Part shown: one piece after another, positions 1 through 7,558 of the stretch | Layout: each line of letters begins with the position of its first letter | How positions within the stretch are numbered: the first letter of the stretch is position 1 | NCBI GenBank assembly: GCA_964595945.1 | Contig: CAZQSL010000025.1 | Coordinates: forward strand, 1 to 33,336 | DNA from: CAZQSL01 sp964595945 | Lineage (GTDB): Bacteria > UBP15 > UBA6099 > JAJRTR01 | Length of the DNA: 33,336 bases | Direction of reading: 5' to 3' | Program-made: the position numbers and the translations under genes | The notes under the pieces: generated by a model | Told to the model about the DNA's origin: nothing | Seen by the model: only the letters and a program-made list of their open reading frames with translations | Databases searched by the model: none

Positions 1-359
1 TTATATTCTACCCGCCGCGTCAAATTGGTAAAGTGAGTTCTTGGACAGGCTCTAAAAAGAAAAGTGAAATCTACAACGATATCGAAAAGTCGGTCGCGAT
101 TACGCTTTTCGACATTAAGTCAAAACCTAACGATAACGTCGCTTATAACTTGATTCGCCATTTGAGAAATTCTGTATCTCATGCTGATTATGAAATCAAA
201 CCCGATTATGGTTTCATTTTCGAGGATAGAAAATCTACATGGAGTGCATCTATAACAAACGAAAACCTTATGAAATTCATTTCCATTGCAGGGAAATATT
301 GGCAAATCATGGGCTTAAACAAAAGTTTATCTGATTACACTCGGACAGGCGAAGCATAG
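1..359 (+). CDS. HEPN-like protein, 5'-truncated by window edge
   Basis: The reading frame is open to the left edge. Codons before the first GTG (position 33) read as plausible protein (IFYPPRQIGK), so the gene probably starts outside the window and GTG-33 is probably internal. About 118 residues are visible, ending in TAG at 357-359. The key feature is LRNSVSH, an R-x4-H motif (R and H at residues 45 and 50 counted from GTG-33), which is the catalytic signature of HEPN RNases. The motif sits in a helical context and is followed by a beta-rich tail containing FIFEDRKSTW. This resembles the pEK499_p136-type HEPN families found on plasmids and in defence or toxin-antitoxin loci. Base composition is clearly more AT-rich than the rest of the window and the strand is opposite to all other genes, which suggests acquisition by transfer. 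The family call is from memory of motifs; RNase activity is inferred. Confidence 0.6.
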   Translation, partial: IFYPPRQIGKVSSWTGSKKKSEIYNDIEKSVAITLFDIKSKPNDNVAYNLIRHLRNSVSHADYEIKPDYGFIFEDRKSTWSASITNENLMKFISIAGKYWQIMGLNKSLSDYTRTGEA

Positions 360-438
360 AGGAAGTGCAAGGCGCAAGGAGCATTCTTGCAGTGATCAAT
401 GACAGGCATACGCGAACAAAACAATGCTCCAGCAACAC

Positions 439-463
439 GGCAGTCGCCCTTATCGCGACTGCC
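439..463. repeat. Hairpin, 9-bp perfect stem
   Basis: GGCAGTCGC at 439-447 pairs with GCGACTGCC at 455-463 across a 7-base loop. It lies 80 bases after the HEPN stop. There is no U-tract on either side, so it could be a weak terminator, a bidirectional transcription barrier or a leftover element end. Confidence 0.5.
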
Positions 464-484
464 AAACGCGGCAATCAGTGCTTT

Positions 485-616
485 CTATTGCTGCATTTTG
501 ATCAATCCTTTGATCTCTTCGGGTGTAATTGCCCGCTGCTTGCTGCGGGGTGCGGAGCCCCAGCCCAATTTATGCTGTATGCCAAACCATTGAAGCTCAT
601 GTTTCTCAGCATGAAC
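485..616 (-). pseudogene. Orphan C-terminal coding remnant, family unknown
   Basis: A 43-codon open stretch on the minus strand ends in TAG (485-487) and is preceded in frame by a TGA, with no start codon. Its translation has the texture of a real protein C-terminus: an ELQWFGIQHKLGWGSAP segment, then basic RSKQR, then the helical tail ITPEEIKGLIKMQQ. It sits directly downstream of the glycosyltransferase stop (645), in another frame. I read it as the 3' end of a decayed gene, possibly from a mobile element; I do not recognise the family. Part of it (587-603) is repeated exactly at 20899-20915. Confidence 0.35.
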
Positions 617-644
617 TCAAGAAATTGTCGAACGAGAATTGGTT

Positions 645-2744
645 TCACTGCTTCCTGACAGCATAAATAAACGTGTCGCCCCTGTTGAACAGCAGTCTGA
701 AATCTTCCGGGTGAGTGGCGGCCCAATCAAGTTCGACCGGAGCGCGTGGACGGCCACGGTACAGTTCTCGCGTGACAAACAGCAGATCGACTTTCTGTTT
801 TGCCAAGCCGTTGCGCCATGCGCCGTAGCTTCCTCCATTTCTGAATATTTCATTCAGCCATACCGATTCCGCAGGTTTTGTGTATATGTGATCGCCATTT
901 CTGAGACGTTTTTCGTAGACATGAAATGGCACGTCCGTTTTGCCATCGATGTTGACGTATACAATATGGTTTTTAAGCCCTTCGCCATAAAGGCCGTAGG
1001 GCGCACAATTACCCGAATACGCTATTGTTACCTCATCGGTGATGGTTGACAGTGCAGCCCATCCGGCGCCGAGGTAGTGGCCCCCATACCACTGATAGCG
1101 GGTCTGCTGCATATATCCGCTTTTGGCCTCTGCCAGCAGGCAGAGCGAAAGGATCAGCGCAATGAATCCGCCAATTTGATAGAATTTTTGTCCGTTTTGT
1201 GCGAAAAAGGCAATAAGCGCCATCGCGACCACAATCACTGAATACAAAGCTGTCATCATGGCCACCCTGTCATCGGCAGCAACGGCCAGCCATGCCGCGC
1301 ATCGCTTCAGTGATTCAAGGTTGCCCCATGCGACTCCCAGTACGACTGGCGGCCATAGATATTTCATCCGATCCGACCTGCCCAATACTGCCGGTATCAT
1401 CATGCACAAAAACAGCCCAGGCACCATAAATCTCGCGTTGTTGGCCGTGTTGTATGGATTGACATACCAGTACATGAGGACAATTACCGGACCGAGCAGC
1501 AGTGTATAGCCCCTGACAAATTGGAGATTTCCGCGTTTCGCGGCAAAAAGGGAAATGAGCGTCACGCAAGCTACAGCATACAGTCCCGTAACGCCAACAA
1601 GGTTGTCCGTGAAAATCTTGTACAAGTATCCGAAATCTCTGGTATCTATGTGAAGGTATGATGCGTACATCGCGGACTTGTCATAAGCGCCGTCGAAGAA
1701 CTGAATACTACCGATCGACAACCCGAGCGGATAGAACGGGCTACCCGTTGCGACAAGATTTCTGAAATACCAGTAGCCGCCGGTGACAAGTGCCGCGCAC
1801 ACGAAAAGAGAGACGTATCGCAGTCTGACTCTACCGGCTGACAATACAAGGGGGATCAGCAGGACGGCAAAGATAACGCCGACGAATTTCGCCCCGGCCG
1901 CGAGCCCGGCCGCACATCCGGCTATCAGCACCGCCTGCCACGTGACGTCATGGCCGTCACCTTCCGGCAACAGCATTGCAACCGCCGTGAGAAATGCCGC
2001 GGAGTAATAGAGATCGACTCCGAACTGTTGAGACAAAAGAGCTACGCCCGGCATCACGACGGACGCCGACGCGGCACCCGACGCAGCGGCTTTTCCCGCG
2101 CCAAGCCGTATCGCGACGCAATATGCGGCAACAGCGCAAACCGCGAGCGACATCACTTCGACCATGCCGGTCATCACATCATTGTGAAATGGCAGCATCA
2201 GCCACAGATAGAGCAGTTCCGCGTCCGCCGGATAATAAGTGGTCGCCTGGTCGGGACTGAGCGTGTTGACAAAAAAGAGCTTTCCTGCCTTGAGCCATTC
2301 TGCCGGAAAGACAAGGTGATCGAGAAACGCGTCGGTCGGTGCGGGAGGCATGACAAGAGCGAATGCCGCGATAGGCGCCAGCACCACGACTGCGATCATT
2401 GCGGATGGCAGAATTGCCTTCCGTCTGACTGGGCTTCCTTGTGGTGATTTCCAGTGCTTGACACTTTTCAGCGATACTATCGCGGCAGCGGCCATTGGCA
2501 GTGTCCCGAGAATTGCGTTGGCGGCAGAAATCAGTCCCAACACCCCGAGCGTTTCGAGGACGACCACGATGTACGACAGCGCGATCACGTATGTCGCAAG
2601 CAATCTTTTCAGATGGTCATCTGCCGGTACGCAAAGTGCGGCGAGCGCCCATGACGACCAGAGCGGCACCGCTGTCATAGTCACTAACAAGACAATCTGG
2701 TCTATCTGTACCGAAGTCGAAATTGTTACAACCCCCATGCGCAA
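645..2744 (-). CDS. Polytopic membrane glycosyltransferase, GT-C (ArnT/PMT-like)
   Basis: A protein of about 699 residues with roughly a dozen hydrophobic segments through residue ~530 and a soluble C-terminal domain of ~150 residues. This is the usual size and layout of GT-C transferases that use polyprenyl-phosphate sugars on the periplasmic face. After the third or fourth segment comes an acidic loop with APTDAFLDHL (D138, D142), the position where GT-C enzymes carry catalytic acids. The gene starts one base after the gmhB stop with TTG at 2744; ATG at 2738 (MGVVTIST) is an equally possible start. An AGAGG sequence lies 4 bases before TTG and 10 before ATG. It is last in the operon cyclase-coaE-gmhB-GT. 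Co-transcription with gmhB hints at LPS or other heptose-containing envelope glycan assembly, but donor and acceptor cannot be read from sequence. An O-antigen ligase or other polytopic envelope protein is the alternative. Confidence 0.7.
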   Translation of the reverse strand: MRMGVVTISTSVQIDQIVLLVTMTAVPLWSSWALAALCVPADDHLKRLLATYVIALSYIVVVLETLGVLGLISAANAILGTLPMAAAAIVSLKSVKHWKSPQGSPVRRKAILPSAMIAVVVLAPIAAFALVMPPAPTDAFLDHLVFPAEWLKAGKLFFVNTLSPDQATTYYPADAELLYLWLMLPFHNDVMTGMVEVMSLAVCAVAAYCVAIRLGAGKAAASGAASASVVMPGVALLSQQFGVDLYYSAAFLTAVAMLLPEGDGHDVTWQAVLIAGCAAGLAAGAKFVGVIFAVLLIPLVLSAGRVRLRYVSLFVCAALVTGGYWYFRNLVATGSPFYPLGLSIGSIQFFDGAYDKSAMYASYLHIDTRDFGYLYKIFTDNLVGVTGLYAVACVTLISLFAAKRGNLQFVRGYTLLLGPVIVLMYWYVNPYNTANNARFMVPGLFLCMMIPAVLGRSDRMKYLWPPVVLGVAWGNLESLKRCAAWLAVAADDRVAMMTALYSVIVVAMALIAFFAQNGQKFYQIGGFIALILSLCLLAEAKSGYMQQTRYQWYGGHYLGAGWAALSTITDEVTIAYSGNCAPYGLYGEGLKNHIVYVNIDGKTDVPFHVYEKRLRNGDHIYTKPAESVWLNEIFRNGGSYGAWRNGLAKQKVDLLFVTRELYRGRPRAPVELDWAATHPEDFRLLFNRGDTFIYAVRKQ

Positions 2745-3344
2745 TCAGCCTCTGGATAAAATGCCCATGTCTGCGAGTATCCAGTGGACGGCGTCGAGCA
2801 GGTCTCCTGCTACGAAATCAGGCTGCGCCTTCATGGAGCCGCGATCATACTCCCACAATCCAAGTCCATATCCGGTCAGCACGAAAACACTTTTGCATCC
2901 TGCGTTGGCGGCAAGCTCGATATCGGAAAACCTGTCGCCGACCACGTATGAAGCAGCTACGTCGATGGCGAGTTCGTCCGCCGCGCGGGTGATGAGACCT
3001 GTTTTCGGCTTTCGGCAATCACAGTCAGCCCTGTAGGGCGGTACGCCCGACCCGGGATGATGCGGACAGTAATATATCCCGTCAAGATGAGCGCCATCCG
3101 CAGCAAGCAGCGCGGTCATGCGCTCATGCACTTCATGGATGCGCTCTTCGGGGAAATAGCCACGTGCCACACCTGCCTGATTGGTGGTGATGATGGCGAG
3201 GATACCGTGTTCGTTCAGCAGCCTGACAGCTTGCGGCGAACGCGGCAGGAGCCTGAAGCGCGATGCGTGATTGATGTAGCCGATTTCTTCGCTTAGCGTG
3301 CCGTCGCGATCGATGAAAACCGCGGGCCGTATATTTCCGGTCAT
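2745..3344 (-). CDS. gmhB: D-glycero-D-manno-heptose-1,7-bisphosphate 7-phosphatase
   Basis: A 199-residue HAD-superfamily (subclass IIIA) phosphatase that removes the 7-phosphate of heptose-1,7-bisphosphate in ADP-heptose synthesis for the LPS inner core. Visible signatures: the nucleophile motif FIDRDGTL (D12, D14), TTNQAGVARG of motif II, the zinc-binding loop YYCPHHP...ADCDCRKP with Cys/His/Cys/Cys ligands characteristic of GmhB, the RKP lysine of motif III, and the motif IV acidic VGDRFSDIELA. Length is normal for the family. Its ATG overlaps the coaE stop by 4 bases, so the two are probably translationally coupled; the next gene begins immediately after its TGA. A histidinol-phosphatase-type HAD is the main alternative, but the zinc loop and length favour GmhB. 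Other heptose genes (gmhA, hldE) are not in the window. Confidence 0.9.
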   Translation of the reverse strand: MTGNIRPAVFIDRDGTLSEEIGYINHASRFRLLPRSPQAVRLLNEHGILAIITTNQAGVARGYFPEERIHEVHERMTALLAADGAHLDGIYYCPHHPGSGVPPYRADCDCRKPKTGLITRAADELAIDVAASYVVGDRFSDIELAANAGCKSVFVLTGYGLGLWEYDRGSMKAQPDFVAGDLLDAVHWILADMGILSRG

Positions 3345-3952
3345 TGGTGTATTCCCTCAACTAGTCGATAATATGCGGCCGAAGTGGCCGTGCGGAGCTC
3401 CCGGAGCGTCCCGTCATTGTAGATGACAAAGTCCGCCCGCCTGATTTTTTCCGCCTGCGGCATTTGGGCGGCAAGACGCGCGTGAGCCTGTTCGCGCGTG
3501 CATCCGTCTCTTACGCATACGCGATCGACGATGGTCTCCATGTCAGCGGCGACCGTCCAGGTGACTCTGGCGATTCTGTCGAATCCACTCTCGAACAGCA
3601 GCGGGACTACGATCACCTTGATCCTCGCATCGCTATCGGCAATGCCGCGAAGGGTCATGCGCGCGATTTCAGGATGCAGTATGGAATTGAGCTTCTTCAG
3701 CTTGATGGGATCGGCAAAAACCATATCGGCGAGTTTTTTCCTTACGAGCATGCCGCGTCCATCAAACACATCGGAGCCAAAGGCCTTTTCGATCGCGGCC
3801 AGCCCCGGCGTCCCCGGTGCGACTGCCTCACGCGCGATGTCATCGGTGTCGATGACATCAGCGCCGAGCGACGCGAGCACGCCGGCGACTGTGCTTTTCC
3901 CGGAGCCGATGCAGCCGGTAAGACCAAGAATAATCGAATCTTTCACAGTCAT
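3341..3952 (-). CDS. coaE: Dephospho-CoA kinase
   Basis: A cytoplasmic P-loop kinase of 203 residues that catalyses the last step of coenzyme A synthesis, phosphorylating the 3'-hydroxyl of dephospho-CoA with ATP. The Walker A motif is GLTGCIGSGKST (residues 10-21). It is followed by the family-specific DVIDTDDIAREAV and HPEIARM segments, a VVPLLFESGFD strand-loop and a lid region containing VCVRDGCTREQAHARLAAQ. Length matches the family. The ATG at 3952 lies 12 bases after the stop of the upstream cyclase gene with no clear Shine-Dalgarno, consistent with reinitiation. The 3' end overlaps gmhB by 4 bases. Pairing of a housekeeping cofactor kinase with a heptose phosphatase looks like operon convenience rather than a shared pathway. 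Confidence 0.95.
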   Translation of the reverse strand: MTVKDSIILGLTGCIGSGKSTVAGVLASLGADVIDTDDIAREAVAPGTPGLAAIEKAFGSDVFDGRGMLVRKKLADMVFADPIKLKKLNSILHPEIARMTLRGIADSDARIKVIVVPLLFESGFDRIARVTWTVAADMETIVDRVCVRDGCTREQAHARLAAQMPQAEKIRRADFVIYNDGTLRELRTATSAAYYRLVEGIHQ

Positions 3953-3964
3953 AAAGATTGTCTG

Positions 3965-6448
3965 TCAATGAATGACTTTCTGCGACAGGAGCAGCCGCGC
4001 GATGCGCATGAGATATGGAATATTAGCCGGGCCGTCGATCACATCATATCGCAGATTCGACTGGGCGGGCAAATTTTCTGGGGCATTGAAAACAACGATC
4101 CTGATATCATTGCTGGAAATGTAGGGATAAACATGCTTGTCCATCCATCTGTCGATGTCACCACCCATCAGCATATAGTCGATCAGCAGCACGCGGGGCG
4201 GTATCACCCTTTCGCCGAAAAGATATGTTTTTGCCGACGCCGGATCAGAAATGACCTGATGGGAATGACCGCGCATATTGAGCATACAGGTAAGCTGGGA
4301 GGAAATTTCGATATTATCCTCCACAAGCAGCACGTCGATGAGTTCACGGCCGGTTTTGACCATGAGCGACAGTGAGCGCGTACCATCGGACTCGGGCGGC
4401 ATGGTAGCGACTATCCTGTTGCGTCCCGCGTCTTTTGCGATATAGAGCGACTCGTCGGCTTTCTTGATCAGAGCCGTCAGATTGTCGCCGTCTTCGGGAT
4501 ACATCGACACGCCGGCGCTGAATGTCACCTTGAATTCCGTATGCTGATCGTCTCTGAAAATCATGGACGCGAATGTTTCATGGACACGTGACAGCGGGAT
4601 CAGGCTTTCTGTCTGAGAGGTAAAGGGAAATGCTACGACAAATTCCTCCCCGCCCCACCTGCATACGAGGTCTTCACGGCGAAACGAGGAAATCAGCACT
4701 GTCCCAAGTGTGGAAAGTACGGTATCGCCAACACTGTGGCCATAAGTATCATTGACGCTTTTGAAGAAATCGATGTCGATCATCGCAACCGAAACCCTCG
4801 CGCCCGAACGCCGCGCGCGTGACATGTAAGCATGGAATCTGTCAGTGAATGCCTGCCGGTTGAGCGCGCCGGTCAGATAGTCGCGCTCGGCGAGTATCTG
4901 TGTGAGTTTCACGCGCTCGAGCCTGTTGCGGATGCGCGCGAGAAATGGCGCGATCTGTATGGGTTTGAGTATATAGTCATCAGCGCCCGCGCCGTACACA
5001 TCGACCAGGTCCTCCCTGACCGCGGACTCCGTGAGGAAAAGCACGGGGAGATTGCGCCAGCGCGAATCGGCCCTGAGCGTGTGGCAAATATCAATGCCGC
5101 TGAAATGCGGAAAATTCAGGTTGAGTATCAGCAGGTCAGGACGCTCCTGTATCAGCTTGTCCCACAGCGCATAGGGCTCGTCGAGAGTTATCACGCGGTA
5201 TCCCTCGCTGTTCAGGAGATTGCGCGCCATTTCGAGTATCGCCTCATCGGGGTCCATGATCATGACGGTGCCGAGATCATGCCTGCCGGCAATAACTGCG
5301 TCGCGCGCTATCTCGAACAGTCTGTCCGGAGATTCGACCTTCGACACATAGCGCACGGCTCCCGCCCTGAATACATCTACGCTGTCGATCACCTCATCAG
5401 GGTCTGTCATAAATATTATGGCGAGATTCCAGCTCGTGAATTTTTCCTTGAGCCTTGTCGCGATTGCATAGCCGGATGAGTTGCCATATTGCTGGCCAGG
5501 TGCGATGAAGACCACACCCGGCATGAATTCCTGCACATCCGACACTATCTGCAACTCCGTCTTGTTGACGGAAAACGACACTATCCAGTCAAGCTTTTCC
5601 GCCGCGCTTATTATTCGTTCACGCAATTCATCCGTGTTGTCGACAAAGATCGCACGATTGATCGTCGTCACGTCGAACTTCGTTTCAGCGCGCACGCACT
5701 GCACATACTGCAACTGGAAATCCACTTTGACCTTCTCATAGAGATTGGCCAGCGCATCTACCATGTCCTGTGAAAATGCGGGCAGCCCGAGGAGAACCTC
5801 GTTGATCTTTTCTTCGAAATCACCGGCAATCTCACCGAGATTGTAAAAACCGTATGTGCCGGCTGTGCCATGTATCCTGTGTACAAGCGAGAGAAGCTTC
5901 AGGACAAGATCACGATCCGGTTCATTGATGTCGATGCTCTTGATATATGTTTCCATCCGGTTGAGCTTGTCGAAAAACGATGAAAGATACTCGCGTCTGA
6001 ACTCCTTGACAATCTCTTTTTCGTCCTCGTCATTCATCAGGTTTTCGACATTGGCGCCGGTGATGCGGCTGACGCGCTTGATCAGGTCCTTTGGATGCAG
6101 AGGTTTGTGGATGATCAGGTCGACACGATACTCATCGACGAGTTTTCTGAGAAATGAATGATCTCTGTAATACGATGTCATGTAGACAATAGGCACGTCT
6201 CTCGCCTCTTCGAGTGCGGCGATCCTCTTGCAAATGTCTATGCCCGGCACATTGAGCAACCTGCCATCGACTATGACGGCGTCGTATTTCGTCTTCCGTA
6301 TCTTGTCCAGAGCCTCATCTTCATCGAAACAGACGGAGTATCTGAAGCCGATTCGTGAAAACAGCGGCTTGAGTATCCTGTGGACGTCGGGATCATCGTC
6401 AATCGCCAGTATATGCTTGCTGTATTCGATCATAATCATTCCCATCAC
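3965..6448 (-). CDS. Multi-receiver hybrid response regulator, diguanylate cyclase (REC-HPt-REC-REC-GGDEF-REC)
   Basis: An 827-residue cytoplasmic signalling protein without membrane segments. Order of domains: REC1 (about 12-128; acidic D17-D19, phosphoacceptor D61 in VIVDG, T91, K115); an HPt-like helical bundle (about 145-235; active histidine H190 in HRIHGTAGTYGF); a degenerate REC (about 265-385, no acceptor Asp); a second degenerate REC (about 392-510, LLILNLNFPHFSG with Asn at the acceptor position, near residue 443); GGDEF (about 520-690); and a C-terminal REC with LLIDYML (Asp near 756). The cyclase looks active: MIDIDFFKSVNDTYGH for metal/substrate binding, GGEEF near residue 600 and an RRED inhibitory I-site five residues before it. 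It should make cyclic di-GMP under phosphorelay control. The first codon is GTG-6448; in-frame ATGs follow at codons 2, 4 and 6, and AAGGAG lies 12 bases before GTG, so the exact start is uncertain. It is the first gene of the coaE-gmhB-GT operon. Confidence 0.9.
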   Translation of the reverse strand: MMGMIMIEYSKHILAIDDDPDVHRILKPLFSRIGFRYSVCFDEDEALDKIRKTKYDAVIVDGRLLNVPGIDICKRIAALEEARDVPIVYMTSYYRDHSFLRKLVDEYRVDLIIHKPLHPKDLIKRVSRITGANVENLMNDEDEKEIVKEFRREYLSSFFDKLNRMETYIKSIDINEPDRDLVLKLLSLVHRIHGTAGTYGFYNLGEIAGDFEEKINEVLLGLPAFSQDMVDALANLYEKVKVDFQLQYVQCVRAETKFDVTTINRAIFVDNTDELRERIISAAEKLDWIVSFSVNKTELQIVSDVQEFMPGVVFIAPGQQYGNSSGYAIATRLKEKFTSWNLAIIFMTDPDEVIDSVDVFRAGAVRYVSKVESPDRLFEIARDAVIAGRHDLGTVMIMDPDEAILEMARNLLNSEGYRVITLDEPYALWDKLIQERPDLLILNLNFPHFSGIDICHTLRADSRWRNLPVLFLTESAVREDLVDVYGAGADDYILKPIQIAPFLARIRNRLERVKLTQILAERDYLTGALNRQAFTDRFHAYMSRARRSGARVSVAMIDIDFFKSVNDTYGHSVGDTVLSTLGTVLISSFRREDLVCRWGGEEFVVAFPFTSQTESLIPLSRVHETFASMIFRDDQHTEFKVTFSAGVSMYPEDGDNLTALIKKADESLYIAKDAGRNRIVATMPPESDGTRSLSLMVKTGRELIDVLLVEDNIEISSQLTCMLNMRGHSHQVISDPASAKTYLFGERVIPPRVLLIDYMLMGGDIDRWMDKHVYPYISSNDIRIVVFNAPENLPAQSNLRYDVIDGPANIPYLMRIARLLLSQKVIH

Positions 6449-6507
6449 GGGAGCCGGCGGCTCCTTGCCGATACTGGATTACCGATCGACGGCAACCCTG
6501 CCCGTTC

Positions 6508-6535
6508 ATTATATTTGATCATGCCTGTTTGGCAA
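6508..6535 (-). promoter_or_regulatory. Sigma-70-like promoter of the cyclase-coaE-gmhB-GT operon
   Basis: On the minus strand TTGCCA (6530-6535) and a perfect TATAAT (6508-6513) are separated by 16 bases. Transcription would start near 6501, giving a leader of about 50 bases. No other promoter-like sequence of this quality lies between the nitroreductase stop and the cyclase start. Confidence 0.65.
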
Positions 6536-6577
6536 AGTAGTGTATGAATTAAGCGACGCCATGTCCGGCGCTCAGCA

Positions 6578-7402
6578 TCAACTCCACGTCACGACAGGAC
6601 TATTGCGCTGCGGTACATAATGGTATTTCGACCCGTTGCGGCCAAGCATAAGACCGCCATACATCCTGTGCCCCTCAGGTATGCCGAGATAGTCCGAGAG
6701 CGGCTTGTACTGCGTGGCCGCAAAATGCAGAAAACCAGCCCATACGGCGCCGATACCCATCGAAGCGGCGGCAAGTTCCGCATAGGCTACAGCGATAGTA
6801 CATGCGGACTCTGGCGCAAGCTTAGTGACATCAGCGTGCGCAATCAGCAAATGGGGCGCATCACGATGTATCATGTCGACACCAGACTCCCATGCCTCGC
6901 ACAGCTTTGCCATCATCATCGAAACCGGCTGATCGAGCGTCCCGCTCCTGATCGCATGCCCCATCCACTCGATCACGAGCCCGGCGGCCTCATGCGTCTT
7001 TTCACGATCGTAGACGACTATCCACTCAACCGGCTGCGAGTTGTGTCCCGTCGGCGCATAAGCCGCTATTTCTATAATCCTCCGGATATCTTCCTTACAG
7101 ACGTCCTCTTTGAGAAAATACCGCGCCGAACGTCTTCCGTGAACAAGGTGTACGAACTGATCGACAGCAGGCATTTTGCCCGCGTCAACCTTTTCGCACA
7201 TTTCCGCAGAAACTCCATCTACCGTGATCGCCCCGGACTTGCATACCGAGACGCAATGACCGCAGTTGATACACATATATCCTGCTGCGGGTACTGCTTC
7301 CGCCTTCCCCCCCTCATTCACCACATACACCTTCACGGGGCATTCCCGCACACAGGCGCCGTCGCCCTTGCATTTCGCAGCGTCGATCTCGATCGTTCTC
7401 AT
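6578..7402 (-). CDS. Ferredoxin-nitroreductase fusion flavoprotein
   Basis: A 274-residue protein with an N-terminal dicluster ferredoxin (residues 1-60) fused to an FMN-dependent nitroreductase fold (about 85-274), an architecture common in anaerobes. The nitroreductase part has RRSARYF, the flavin-binding APTGHNSQPVEW segment, and a late GIGAVWAGF...LGIPEGHRMYGGLMLG region typical of the family. The second Fe-S motif is canonical, C44-x2-C47-x2-C50-x3-C54, though Lys replaces the usual Pro after the last Cys. The first motif is C11-x2-D14-x2-C17-x3-C21-P, with Asp where the second Cys is expected. The ATG has a GGAGGG site 5 bases upstream. It presumably reduces a nitro, quinone or similar small substrate with electrons delivered through the clusters; the substrate is unknown. 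It stands alone, with 129- and 156-base gaps on either side. Confidence 0.9.
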   Translation of the reverse strand: MRTIEIDAAKCKGDGACVRECPVKVYVVNEGGKAEAVPAAGYMCINCGHCVSVCKSGAITVDGVSAEMCEKVDAGKMPAVDQFVHLVHGRRSARYFLKEDVCKEDIRRIIEIAAYAPTGHNSQPVEWIVVYDREKTHEAAGLVIEWMGHAIRSGTLDQPVSMMMAKLCEAWESGVDMIHRDAPHLLIAHADVTKLAPESACTIAVAYAELAAASMGIGAVWAGFLHFAATQYKPLSDYLGIPEGHRMYGGLMLGRNGSKYHYVPQRNSPVVTWS

Positions 7403-7506
7403 TTTATCCCTCCGTAACTCTTGTCATCCAATATGCTGTATGGACGCTCCCCGGACTGTAGCACAGGGGGCTTACACACCGCCGTCATTTTATACTGCCG
7501 GTCTTT

Positions 7507-7550
7507 GGCCAATAATGATTGTCCAGTTTCAGGCCACTAATGATATCCAG
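7507..7550. repeat. Imperfect tandem direct repeat upstream of the nitroreductase gene
   Basis: GGCCAATAATGATTGTCCAG at 7507-7526 is followed by GGCCACTAATGATATCCAG at 7532-7550, with a 25-base period and about 17 of 20 matching positions. It lies just downstream of the TPR gene stop and about 105-148 bases upstream of the nitroreductase start. Two similar sites on the same helical face spacing class could be a regulator-binding pair; this is inference. A TATAAA box follows it on the minus strand, but I found no matching -35. Confidence 0.4.
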
Positions 7551-7558
7551 AAACCCTG

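Larger units (their letters stand above)
360..644. other. Gene-poor junction between HEPN gene and glycosyltransferase
   Basis: This 285-base stretch lies between two convergent genes. It holds a 9-bp hairpin (439-463) and an orphan minus-strand coding fragment (485-616). Small ORFs in other frames look like chance. No T-run terminator is evident for either flanking gene. The mix of an AT-rich foreign-looking gene and a coding remnant suggests an old insertion or rearrangement boundary, which is inference. Confidence 0.5.

Noticed and set aside
360..480. Integron attC site after the HEPN gene
   Set aside because: There are nearby inverted repeats, but no GTTRRRY or RYYYAAC core sites in the right arrangement.
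2350..3036. 228-codon plus-strand ORF over the glycosyltransferase and gmhB
   Set aside because: It lies antisense to two genes with recognisable motifs and has no protein-like features.
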